From an uncultured Clostridia bacterium (lineage in GTDB: Bacteria > Bacillota > Clostridia > TANB77 > CAG-508): a DNA stretch of 7,417 bases. The position numbers and the translations under genes are program-made. Below the pieces are notes generated by a model. That model searched no databases. It had not been told where the DNA came from and saw only the letters and a list, made by a program, of their open reading frames with translations. The stretch is from assembly GCA_947589135.1 (NCBI GenBank), contig CANPZT010000066.1:1-7417 (forward strand), in the 5' to 3' direction. The number at the start of each line of letters is the position of its first letter. The first letter of the stretch is position 1. Shown here one piece after another: positions 1 through 6,507 of the stretch.

Positions 1-412
1 CATCTGTATCTCCTGCAATGTAATATCTACAATTATTTATTTCTATAACATAACCCACCCATTCATTTTCCTTTGGATGGAAATTTTTATTTATATTGTA
101 AGCTGGTATTGTTTCAAATTTAATTTCCTCTACCATATAATTTTGATTTGGTTTTACTGTAATTACATAATCTTGCTTAAATCCTTTTTTTAATACTTTT
201 GTTAATAATGCTTCTGGTATTATAATTACTGTATCTTGTTTGCATATTTTGTCTATATCTTCTTCTGAATAATGATCATAATGGTCATGTGTTATAAATA
301 TAATATCTGCATCATTGTATTCTTTATCTATTTTAAATGGATCTATATAAATTATCTTTTCCTTACTTATTTTTATACTGCTATGACATAAAACTTGTAT
401 ATTTTCTAACAT
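1..412 (-). CDS. Metallo-beta-lactamase-fold metal-dependent hydrolase, 5' part (C-terminus outside window)
   Basis: The first 137 codons are present; the gene runs off the left edge. The translation carries the metal-binding motif T-H-D-H-Y-D-H at residues 41-47 (the HxHxDH signature), preceded by YIDP at 22-25 as in compact UlaG/UPF0173-like hydrolases, and ends in the next family motif, A-G-D-T-D (133-137), whose Asp is normally a metal ligand. The family binds two metal ions and hydrolyses phosphodiesters, lactones or other esters in the cytoplasm; the substrate cannot be told here. The start is ATG at 412, with AAAGGAG upstream at 420-426. No signal peptide is visible. It lies downstream of two unknown genes on the same strand and probably shares their transcript. 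The fold is certain from the motifs; the exact subfamily is inferred from the short N-terminus before the motif. Confidence 0.88.
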   Translation of the reverse strand, partial: MLENIQVLCHSSIKISKEKIIYIDPFKIDKEYNDADIIFITHDHYDHYSEEDIDKICKQDTVIIIPEALLTKVLKKGFKQDYVITVKPNQNYMVEEIKFETIPAYNINKNFHPKENEWVGYVIEINNCRYYIAGDTD

Positions 413-527
413 CAAATTTCTCCTTTAACTTTTTTATTTTTTCAATTAATGCTTCTTTTAATAAAAATTTTATTTCTATATCTTTTAAGATAAGTTTGAC
501 TCTACTGATATTTCTGTTATTTCTGAT
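381..527 (-). other. Open reading frame without a standard start codon in the gap between genes
   Basis: The gap between the unknown gene at 538-984 and the hydrolase gene is open in one frame for 48 codons, to a TAG at 381-383 inside the hydrolase gene. The peptide is Lys/Ile/Leu-rich and would form an amphipathic helix (...LIEKIKKLKEKF...). A good GGAG lies at 535-538, but no ATG, GTG or TTG follows in frame; only ATA (533) or ATC (527) would be spaced suitably. Upstream, the frame closes inside the preceding gene without any canonical start. It may be a small gene with a rare start, the remnant of one, or chance. Low confidence. Confidence 0.2.
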
Positions 528-537
528 TTCTATTCTC

Positions 538-984
538 CTAATGAAATATATTCTTGAAAAAATCTTTTATTTTTTCTATAACACTTTTCTTTTGAATTAC
601 CATTGGAAGCTCCTTATCAGATATTTCTTCATTTTGAATTTTTTTATTTTTAAATATATTATCAGGAGCATAATATTCTGAAATTCTTTTCTGATATAAA
701 ATATCATTATTTTTCCAAATGTTTATTAATTCTTTTTTCTCTTCATCTGTCGCAATATATTTATAATATAAAATTGATATTAAATCTTTAGTTTGAGACA
801 ATATCTTTTGGTCTTTTAAACTTTTATTTTTATCTATTATTACTGTTTTATCAGAATTTCTAGCTAATTCCTCTAGTTGCTTCAAAAAATCACTTGAAAT
901 TTTAGAAGCAAAACTATAATTAACATATTTTAATATTTCTGTTGTCTCTTTTGCAACATCAAACATAACTTGATTATCTTTCAT
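538..984 (-). CDS. Uncharacterised 148-residue protein, second gene of an unknown pair
   Basis: I do not recognise a named family. The protein is hydrophilic and mostly helical, with no signal peptide or membrane segment. Its N-terminal half (residues 1-45) looks like a helical bundle, then comes a short Lys-rich stretch (46-60), a helix with ILYYKYIA (71-78), and a Lys-rich C-terminal tail ending IEKIKDFFKNIFH (136-148). An in-frame ATG at 996 would add four residues, but the start at 984 is preferred because GGAG lies six bases before it, inside the last codons of the upstream gene. It overlaps that gene by 11 bases (974-984), which suggests translational coupling and a shared job. Its last residues resemble the C-terminal tail of that neighbour (both end in FKNIF). 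The stop is TAG at 538. That it is a gene is well supported; its function is unknown. Confidence 0.75.
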   Translation of the reverse strand: MKDNQVMFDVAKETTEILKYVNYSFASKISSDFLKQLEELARNSDKTVIIDKNKSLKDQKILSQTKDLISILYYKYIATDEEKKELINIWKNNDILYQKRISEYYAPDNIFKNKKIQNEEISDKELPMVIQKKSVIEKIKDFFKNIFH

Positions 985-2095
985 TTGAATCTCCATCTGT
1001 ATCTTTTGAAAATATATTTTTAAATTTCTCTTGCAAAAAATTAATAGTTTCCTTAATTTTTTGTTGAACTTTTTTTATATCACTAAGCTTTCTTCCATTC
1101 TCTCCTACTTCCATTGCCATATTTTTAACAGCTTGAGCATCAAACAAATTCTGTTCTTCTTTTTGAGCTTGAACTGGTAGAGGGGTGAAATTATACTCTT
1201 TTTCCTCAGGCATTTTTTGTTCTTCAATAATAATATCTTTATCCATTGGAACTCCACCTATAAAATCAAATAATTTTTGCGTAATTTCTTCTTTTGAAGA
1301 ATCAAATACTCCTCTAGCTCCATTTGGAGTTATTTTTCCTATTCCTGGCAATTTTTCTGTCATCTCTCTATTACAAATTGCAGGAATAAAGTATCTTACA
1401 ATGTCAGCTTCTTTAGTTTCATCTATTTCAATTGTTAACGCATGTCCTCTATCTCTTACCATCATAAAAACTTTATTTTCCATTGAAACTATATCTGTAG
1501 GTCCAATATCTAAATCTTTTGGAAATTTATCAAATATTTCTTTTGATAATTCTGTTTCTTCACCATATAATACTATTTCATCAAATTCATTATCTTTTTC
1601 TCCAATAATTGGCATAGACTGCATTATTCTAAAATTATTCATTATAGAAGAATGAATAACATGAAGTAATTCATTAATAGTTTTAGATTTTTGAAATAAA
1701 TTTTCAGTTCTTAAACCATAAGACAATGTATAACCTTTAAATTCTTTTTTTACATCTTCTACTAAAGCTTCACTCATATCTGAAAAATTATCTTGATATA
1801 ATTTTCTAACATCTCCTGAAGAATTATTAAAATTAACTAAATTATTTCTAACTTGAGAAATTTTTTCTTTCAAGACGTTACTATCTCTGCCAAAACATTT
1901 AATCATATTAGAAAGTTCAAATTCTATATCTCTTAATTCTTTATAAAGTTTGTCTACATATTGAATTTTACTGTTTTCATCATAATTATCTTTTTCTGAT
2001 GGAGCTAATTCTACAAGTGAATTTTTAACTCTCATATTACTATTTAAAAATTTTTTAAATTTTTCATAATTTTGTTTTCTTTCTTCTTCATCCAT
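974..2095 (-). CDS. Uncharacterised 373-residue protein, first gene of an unknown pair
   Basis: I do not recognise a family. The sequence suggests three parts: a charged, helical N-terminal region (about 1-160) with probable coiled-coil stretches; a compact mixed alpha/beta region (about 170-285) containing the hydrophobic strand VFMMVRDRGHALTIEI (209-224) and a Pro/Gly-rich segment PGIGKITPNGARG (250-262); and a Glu/Gln/Pro-rich linker (290-320) leading to a C-terminal amphipathic helix (337-362) that ends in KFKNIF. No signal peptide, membrane segment or obvious catalytic motif is visible, so it is probably cytoplasmic. The start is ATG at 2095, with GGAAGAG about nine bases upstream. A good promoter lies about 75 bases further upstream (2172-2198). 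The 148-residue gene overlaps its 3' end, so the two are very likely made together. Confidence 0.78.
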   Translation of the reverse strand: MDEEERKQNYEKFKKFLNSNMRVKNSLVELAPSEKDNYDENSKIQYVDKLYKELRDIEFELSNMIKCFGRDSNVLKEKISQVRNNLVNFNNSSGDVRKLYQDNFSDMSEALVEDVKKEFKGYTLSYGLRTENLFQKSKTINELLHVIHSSIMNNFRIMQSMPIIGEKDNEFDEIVLYGEETELSKEIFDKFPKDLDIGPTDIVSMENKVFMMVRDRGHALTIEIDETKEADIVRYFIPAICNREMTEKLPGIGKITPNGARGVFDSSKEEITQKLFDFIGGVPMDKDIIIEEQKMPEEKEYNFTPLPVQAQKEEQNLFDAQAVKNMAMEVGENGRKLSDIKKVQQKIKETINFLQEKFKNIFSKDTDGDSNER

Positions 2096-2171
2096 ATTTA
2101 ATTCTCTTCCTTTAACTTATATTCTTAGTTATACTTATCTAATCTTTCTTAAAGTATCCTATTCCTCTATC

Positions 2172-2198
2172 ATTATATAATTACACTTTTTGTGTCAA
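2172..2198 (-). promoter_or_regulatory. Sigma-A-type promoter for the unknown gene pair
   Basis: On the minus strand a perfect TTGACA (2193-2198) is followed, after 15 bases, by a perfect TATAAT (2172-2177); read with a 17-base spacer the -10 would be TAATGA. A second TTGACA lies 14 bases further upstream (2207-2212) and is not correctly spaced for this -10. Transcription would start near 2165, giving a leader of about 70 nt before the ATG at 2095. The spacer of 15 is shorter than the usual 16-18, so strength is uncertain. The -35 overlaps the edge of a degenerate tandem repeat. Confidence 0.65.
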
Positions 2199-2343
2199 TA
2201 AATTATTGTCAACTCCTAATATTTAAAATTCTCAGACCTACTGAAATATCAAGCTTATTCTTATTGTGTCGATAAATTGATTACTCATATATATTTAAAT
2301 TTTTTGATTTTATTGAAAAAACAGTCTTATTTCTTATTGTGTC
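2197..2343. repeat. Two degenerate tandem units of about 73-74 bp overlapping the queH 3' end
   Basis: The hexamer tgtgtc recurs at 2191, 2265 and 2338, that is, every 73-74 bases. The 14-mer ttcttattgtgtcg is exact at 2258-2271 and 2331-2344; the first two tgtgtc sites are both followed by (a/g)ataaatt. The stretches between (2197-2270 and 2271-2343) align end to end with small indels and share a central tatttaaa-type block. The rightmost copy encodes the last residues of QueH (HNKK and its stop, 2327-2341), so the downstream unit looks like an old duplication of the gene end into the intergenic region. No protein-coding role is visible. Alignment was made by eye. Confidence 0.5.
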
Positions 2344-2869
2344 GTAAGTACCTATCTTCCTCTGAAAACACACAGCCACAATATTTCTGCATATACAAAC
2401 CTAATTCTCTTGCTTTAGCTTGTCCATCTCTAAAGCCAACTCTAAAATCTCTATATAAGAATTTCACATCATATTTTTTAGCCATTTTCTCTGCAATTTC
2501 TACTATAGCATCATGATTTTGATATGGGCTTACCAATAAAGTAGTAGAAAAATAGTCATATCCATTTTCTTTAGCATATTTTGCAGTTTGTTCTAATCTG
2601 ACTGGATAACAATAATTTTTACATCTATTTTCTAAGTCTCCTATTACATTTTTGCAAAACTCTTTTAATCCATAATCCTCTTCAAATATTGCTTTTACAT
2701 TAATATCTTCTGTATACTGTTTTAAAGTATCTCTTCTTGCTTTATATTCCGTATATGGATGAATGTTAGGATTAAACCAATATACTGTTGGCTCTATTCC
2801 TTCTTTTCTTAAAGAATCTATACAATACACACTACAAGGTGCGCAACAAGTATGTAACAATAATTTCAT
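2327..2869 (-). CDS. queH: Epoxyqueuosine reductase QueH
   Basis: This enzyme carries out the last step of queuosine synthesis, reducing the epoxide of epoxyqueuosine at the wobble position of tRNAs with GUN anticodons (Asp, Asn, His, Tyr). QueH (formerly DUF208) is the unrelated substitute for cobalamin-dependent QueG. All family hallmarks are present in 180 residues, a normal length: the N-terminal HTCCAPC motif (residues 6-12, Cys 8, 9 and 12), R-C-K-N-Y-C (82-87), NRC/YP-R-LEQTA around 81-95, TTLLVSPYQNH (109-119), FRVGFRDGQAKA (142-152) and the C-terminal YCGCVFSE (163-170). The conserved cysteines bind an iron-sulfur cluster and a neighbouring metal site. The ATG at 2869 has AAGAGGA just upstream. 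It lies downstream of ruvB, an arrangement common in clostridia, but a palindromic element fills the gap between them. The last codons are part of a tandem repeat. Confidence 0.95.
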   Translation of the reverse strand: MKLLLHTCCAPCSVYCIDSLRKEGIEPTVYWFNPNIHPYTEYKARRDTLKQYTEDINVKAIFEEDYGLKEFCKNVIGDLENRCKNYCYPVRLEQTAKYAKENGYDYFSTTLLVSPYQNHDAIVEIAEKMAKKYDVKFLYRDFRVGFRDGQAKARELGLYMQKYCGCVFSEEDRYLRHNKK

Positions 2870-2886
2870 TTTTTCCTCTTTTCTTT

Positions 2887-3039
2887 ATTTTAAATTTAAT
2901 CAAATATAATAATTTATTTTTGCAATGGCTTGTGGGGACCATTCAAAAATTCTTTAAAAGTTTGTAAGAACTTTTATTAGAATTTTTAGAATGGGGAGAA
3001 TGGAAAAAATAAATTATTATATTTGATTTTATTTATAAT
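2887..3039 (+). ncRNA. Palindromic element 1: conserved core hairpin inside copy-specific inverted arms
   Basis: This element fills the ruvB-queH gap. Perfect 23-bp inverted arms (2899-2921 and 3005-3027) extend, with three mismatches, to about 2887 and 3039. They enclose an 83-nt core (2922-3004) that closely matches the core at 7132-7213. On the plus strand the core folds into AAAAATTCT (2945-2953) with AGAATTTTT (2979-2987), then TAAAAGTTT (2955-2963) with GAACTTTTA (2968-2976), closed by a GTAA loop (GNRA type). T2963-G2968 pairs only as a wobble on the plus strand. The stretches TTGTGGGGACC (2930-2940) and GAATGGGGA (2989-2997) are shared with the second copy. No T-run follows either arm, so it does not look like a simple terminator. 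It may be a structured RNA or a small mobile palindrome; the strand is inferred. Confidence 0.6.
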
Positions 3040-3050
3040 TAATGTAAAAT

Positions 3051-4058
3051 TCACTCTTTTGTATACTCATACCCCAAATGTTTATAAGCAGGAGGTAATA
3101 CCATTCTACCCCTTAGAGTTCTTGCAATAAAACCAATTTGAATTAAATAAGGTTCATAAACATCTTCAATCGTATCAATTTCTTCTCCTATTGATGCTGC
3201 TAGTGCCTCAATTCCAACTGGTCTTCCACTATATTGAACTATCATTGTTTCTAATAATCTTCTATCAATTTCATCTAAACCTAATTCGTCAATTTCTAAT
3301 TTATTTAGTGCATGTTTTGCAATTTTTAAATTAATATCGCCATCTCCTAATACCAGTGCATAATCTCTTACTCTTTTTAAAAGTCTATTAGCAATTCTAG
3401 GAGTACCTCTAGACCTTCTTGCTATTTCCATTGCTGCTGTTTCTTCTATGTTTACTTGTAGAATTTTACTTGACCTTTTAACAATTGTTGCTAAATCTGT
3501 TGATGAATATAATTCTAGTCTTTCTACAATTCCAAATCTATCACGAAGTGGTGTTGTTAAAGCTCCTGCTTTTGTTGTAGCTCCAATCAATGTAAATCTT
3601 GGTAAGTCAATTCTAATTGATTTTGCACTTGGCCCTTTTCCTATTACAATATCTAAAGTGTAATCTTCTAACGCTGGATATAAGATTTCTTCTACACTTT
3701 TACTTAGTCTATGAATTTCATCTATAAATAAAACATCAAATTCAGAAAGCCCTGTTAAAATAGCTGCTAAATCTCCTGGCTTTTCTATTGCTGGTCCAGA
3801 TGTTATTTTTATATTAGATTTCATTTCATTTGCTATAATATTAGATAATGTTGTCTTTCCAAGTCCTGGAGGTCCATATAGTAAAACATGGTCTAAAGCT
3901 TCTTTTCTTTTCTTCGCCGCTTCTATATATATTTTCATGTTTTCTTTTACTTTATCTTGTCCAATATATTCTCTCAAATTTTTTGGTCTTAATGAATTTT
4001 CTAATCTTTCTTCCGATTGGTTTTCTAATTGTGGATTTATAATTCTTTCTTCGTCCAT
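3051..4058 (-). CDS. ruvB: Holliday junction branch migration ATPase RuvB
   Basis: RuvB is the hexameric AAA+ motor that, with RuvA, drives branch migration of Holliday junctions in recombinational repair. At 335 residues it has the usual length. The N-terminal LRPKNLREYIGQ (23-34) precedes Walker A GPPGLGKT (62-69), Walker B FIDEIHR (111-117), sensor 1 LIGATT (157-162), the LRDRFG segment with the arginine finger (171-176), sensor 2 GTPR (218-221) and the C-terminal winged-helix domain (about 262-335) with SGRPVGIEALAASIGE. The start is ATG at 4058 with AAAGGAT nine bases upstream; the stop is TGA. ruvA is not adjacent, unlike in many relatives; an envelope gene lies 51 bases upstream, with no convincing terminator between, so read-through expression is possible. 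Element 1 begins 11 bases after the stop. Confidence 0.98.
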   Translation of the reverse strand: MDEERIINPQLENQSEERLENSLRPKNLREYIGQDKVKENMKIYIEAAKKRKEALDHVLLYGPPGLGKTTLSNIIANEMKSNIKITSGPAIEKPGDLAAILTGLSEFDVLFIDEIHRLSKSVEEILYPALEDYTLDIVIGKGPSAKSIRIDLPRFTLIGATTKAGALTTPLRDRFGIVERLELYSSTDLATIVKRSSKILQVNIEETAAMEIARRSRGTPRIANRLLKRVRDYALVLGDGDINLKIAKHALNKLEIDELGLDEIDRRLLETMIVQYSGRPVGIEALAASIGEEIDTIEDVYEPYLIQIGFIARTLRGRMVLPPAYKHLGYEYTKE

Positions 4059-4109
4059 TTTATATATCCTTTTTGATAAATTTGGGCAAATTAAAGGTTT
4101 CCCATTAAC

Positions 4110-6011
4110 CTACTTTAGTAAATTATTAACAATAATTGAATTTGAAATATTTAATTCTGTTTTCATATTTTGATAATATTTTTCTAGTAATGATTTTTCC
4201 TCTTCATTCAATTCTTCTAAATTTATTATTTCTCCTGTTTTTTTATTATACCAGTCTTCATCATAATAATAATCTTTTGTTATAATTCTTTCATTATTCA
4301 AACAAACAAAATCTTTATTTGCAAACATATTTGTTCCTAATGATAAACCATCTTGTATATCACATAAATATGCAAGTGTTGGTTTTATATCTAATTTATT
4401 TATGGTTTTATCTATTTTTATATCCTTTACTCCTGGAATTTTCATTCCACATGCTACTCTTGTATAATTTAATTTTAAATCTATATCTGTTAAGTCTTCA
4501 TCTATATATTGTAAAAAATCTATCATTTCTTCATTATACATATTTAAGCCGTTATGGTCTCCAAATACTAAAATAGCTGTATTTTCGTATAAACCTTTAT
4601 TTTTTAGTTCATCTATAAATACACCAAATGCATAGTCGGCATAATTAACTGCTTCTAAGTAGTTTCCAAAATAAGTATCTTTATATTTTCCAACATCAAC
4701 GCTTACTTTGTTTCTATCTTGTAATCCTTCTAACGTATATGGTGTATGAGAAGATGCTGCTACTACATAAGAAATAAACGGCTGATTAAACTTTTGCATT
4801 TTTTGAACTGCTTGCATATATAATAACTCATCTGATAAGTCTCCATTAATATTTTCTGATAAATCATCAAATTGTTCTTTTAATGATAAATCATCAATTT
4901 TAAGTCTTCCATATACATTTCCTCTATTCCAAAAATAAGGATAATTTCCATGCATATAAGATGTATAATAATTTGCATTATTAAATATTTTAAATAAGTC
5001 ATCATAAGTATTTGTATAATACTTACTAAAAGACATTCCATTTTCCATTGGATATAATGAAGTAATTGCAGTATGTTCAGAGTCAGCTGTTGTTGAATAA
5101 CTTTGCATATGCATCTCTGTAAACTCTATATTTTCTGCTAAAAATTTATTTAAGTTGGGTGTAATTTGTGTTCCATTAATTTCTTTATTTATAACAAATT
5201 CTTGTACAGATTCTAATTGAAGTATAATTATGTTCTTATCCTTTAAAATTCCTTTAAAATTATATTGTATATCGCCATATTCTGAAGCATATTCTTCCTT
5301 TAAGTTCTCATAATCTTTTATCATATCTTGAAAAGATTTATATTTTGATTGTCTTTTTATATTTGCTGCACTCTCAAAATCATAAATATGATATCCAAAT
5401 ATTGTTGACTTTCTTATTTGCATATCTTTATTATAAGATAATTGTTTTCCATTTTCTATATATTGTACTCCTATAATACAAAATATTATGAGACCTATAA
5501 TTCCCGTTATCCACTTTATTATCAATTGTTTCTTATTCTTTTTTTCCTTTTTTTCTAGTTGTATTACTTTAAATATGAACAAAATTAACAAAATTACTAT
5601 ATCAATAAAATATAAAATTTGCTTCATTTCAATTATCATTGGTAAAGTACTAATAATTTCTTCGCCATATTGTAAATTACTGAATTGTGCAATTGATAAT
5701 ACACTATTTGAATATGTGTAGTAAATATTATCTGAAAATAACATTATACTTAATAATAAATCTACTAATATAGTTACAATTACTCTTGGCCTATTGGGTA
5801 AAACACATAAAAAACATCCTATTACTACAATAAAGCTAATTGTTCCTATTATTGTTTCTAGTTCTATATTTTCATTAATTGCTATTGTATTATTATAGAA
5901 TAATATTGTTTTTAATAATATAATTATTCCTATTACTATAACAAACCATATTGAATTAACAAATTTATTTAACTTTTCCTTTGCTTTTTTTATTTGTACA
6001 TCAATTGTCAC
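4110..6011 (-). CDS. LtaS-type lipoteichoic acid synthase / membrane sulfatase-family phosphotransferase
   Basis: This 633-residue protein has the LtaS plan: five N-terminal membrane segments (about 21-39, 53-71, 75-93, 132-150 and 165-183), a linker, and an extracellular alkaline-phosphatase-like domain (about 258-585). Visible active-site residues match S. aureus LtaS as I remember it: Glu267 in QLESVQ and Asp485-His486 in FGDHNG as metal ligands, Thr308 in S-T-T-A-D-S-E as the nucleophile, and His354, Trp361 and Arg363 in HGNYPYFWNR plus His422 in SSHTPY for substrate binding. LtaS moves glycerophosphate from phosphatidylglycerol onto a growing chain; relatives prime chains or transfer phosphoethanolamine, so the exact substrate is open. 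The start is GTG at 6011, backed by AGGAG at 6018-6022. It follows the glycosyltransferase genes by 16 bases, so co-transcription is very likely. The C-terminus (590-633) is a charged extension. Confidence 0.9.
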   Translation of the reverse strand: MTIDVQIKKAKEKLNKFVNSIWFVIVIGIIILLKTILFYNNTIAINENIELETIIGTISFIVVIGCFLCVLPNRPRVIVTILVDLLLSIMLFSDNIYYTYSNSVLSIAQFSNLQYGEEIISTLPMIIEMKQILYFIDIVILLILFIFKVIQLEKKEKKNKKQLIIKWITGIIGLIIFCIIGVQYIENGKQLSYNKDMQIRKSTIFGYHIYDFESAANIKRQSKYKSFQDMIKDYENLKEEYASEYGDIQYNFKGILKDKNIIILQLESVQEFVINKEINGTQITPNLNKFLAENIEFTEMHMQSYSTTADSEHTAITSLYPMENGMSFSKYYTNTYDDLFKIFNNANYYTSYMHGNYPYFWNRGNVYGRLKIDDLSLKEQFDDLSENINGDLSDELLYMQAVQKMQKFNQPFISYVVAASSHTPYTLEGLQDRNKVSVDVGKYKDTYFGNYLEAVNYADYAFGVFIDELKNKGLYENTAILVFGDHNGLNMYNEEMIDFLQYIDEDLTDIDLKLNYTRVACGMKIPGVKDIKIDKTINKLDIKPTLAYLCDIQDGLSLGTNMFANKDFVCLNNERIITKDYYYDEDWYNKKTGEIINLEELNEEEKSLLEKYYQNMKTELNISNSIIVNNLLK

Positions 6012-6027
6012 GCTATCTCTCCTGTTT

Positions 6028-6507
6028 CTATATTTTATCTATAAAGTCGCTTATAATTTCTAACATTTTTGTATTGTCTTCTTTATATTTTACTGGTGTA
6101 AATGTTTTTAATTTTGAAAGCGCTTTTTCTAGTTCTCCTACTTCTTTAATTCCAATAATATATCCTTTTTCATCGAATAATTTTACAATTTCTTTTTGAT
6201 GATTATTTACATGTTCATTATACTCATGATTTCTTGGTATAGCTATTACTTTTTTCCCTTTTTTTATTGATGAAATAATAGAACCTACTCCTCCATGTGT
6301 AATAATAACATCTGCTTTATTTTGATATTGTTCCAACTTTTGTTTTGGGATTAATCCAAATATTTTCATATTACTTGACTCATATTTCGTATATCCTGAT
6401 TGTACAATTACTTCATCTTCTATTACTTTCTTTTCAATTAATTTTTCTATTTCTTCTAATAGTCTGTGAAAACTATTATTTTGTGTTCCTAATAATACTA
6501 AAATCAT
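6028..6507 (-). CDS. Alg13-like catalytic subunit of a two-part glycosyltransferase (PssE/CpsG type)
   Basis: This 159-residue protein matches the C-terminal, nucleotide-sugar-binding half of a MurG-like GT-B glycosyltransferase (family GT28). It opens with MILVLLGTQNNSFHRLL (1-17), typical of Alg13/PssE proteins, and has the donor-binding loop THGGVGSI (70-77) followed by GKKVIAIPRNHEYNEHVNNHQ (84-104). It has no membrane segment, and is expected to be held at the membrane by the Alg14-like partner encoded just upstream. The start is ATG at 6507, sharing its A with the partner's TAA stop (TAATG). GGAGG lies 12 bases upstream in the partner's last codons, so translation is probably coupled. 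A longer in-frame start at 6564 lies inside the partner gene and would add 19 residues unlike the family. The sugar (GlcNAc, Gal or another) cannot be read from the sequence. Confidence 0.88.
   Translation of the reverse strand: MILVLLGTQNNSFHRLLEEIEKLIEKKVIEDEVIVQSGYTKYESSNMKIFGLIPKQKLEQYQNKADVIITHGGVGSIISSIKKGKKVIAIPRNHEYNEHVNNHQKEIVKLFDEKGYIIGIKEVGELEKALSKLKTFTPVKYKEDNTKMLEIISDFIDKI

Noticed and set aside
337..681. Plus-strand open frame rich in Phe, Ile and Leu
   Set aside because: It runs antisense across the hydrolase start, the gap and the 3' end of the 148-residue gene. Its hydrophobic composition follows from T-rich sequence opposite A-rich coding strands.
1185..1655. Plus-strand open frame of 156 codons inside the 373-residue gene
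   Set aside because: It is antisense to a well-supported gene, has no convincing ribosome binding site, and its Ser/Ile-rich composition is what the opposite strand of this coding sequence would give.
2870..2925. Possible queH promoter (TTGCAA with A/T-rich -10 candidates) on the minus strand
   Set aside because: No -10 match is spaced properly; the A/T-rich arm of element 1 yields such matches by chance.
2887..3039. Simple Rho-independent terminator for ruvB
   Set aside because: The basal stem is almost pure A/T, no T-run follows on the minus strand, and the conserved core is shared with a locus upstream of a promoter.
4059..4109. Possible terminator between the LtaS-type gene and ruvB
   Set aside because: Only very short complementary pieces (GGTT with AACC, GGG with CCC) are present, without a T-run, so no terminator is called.
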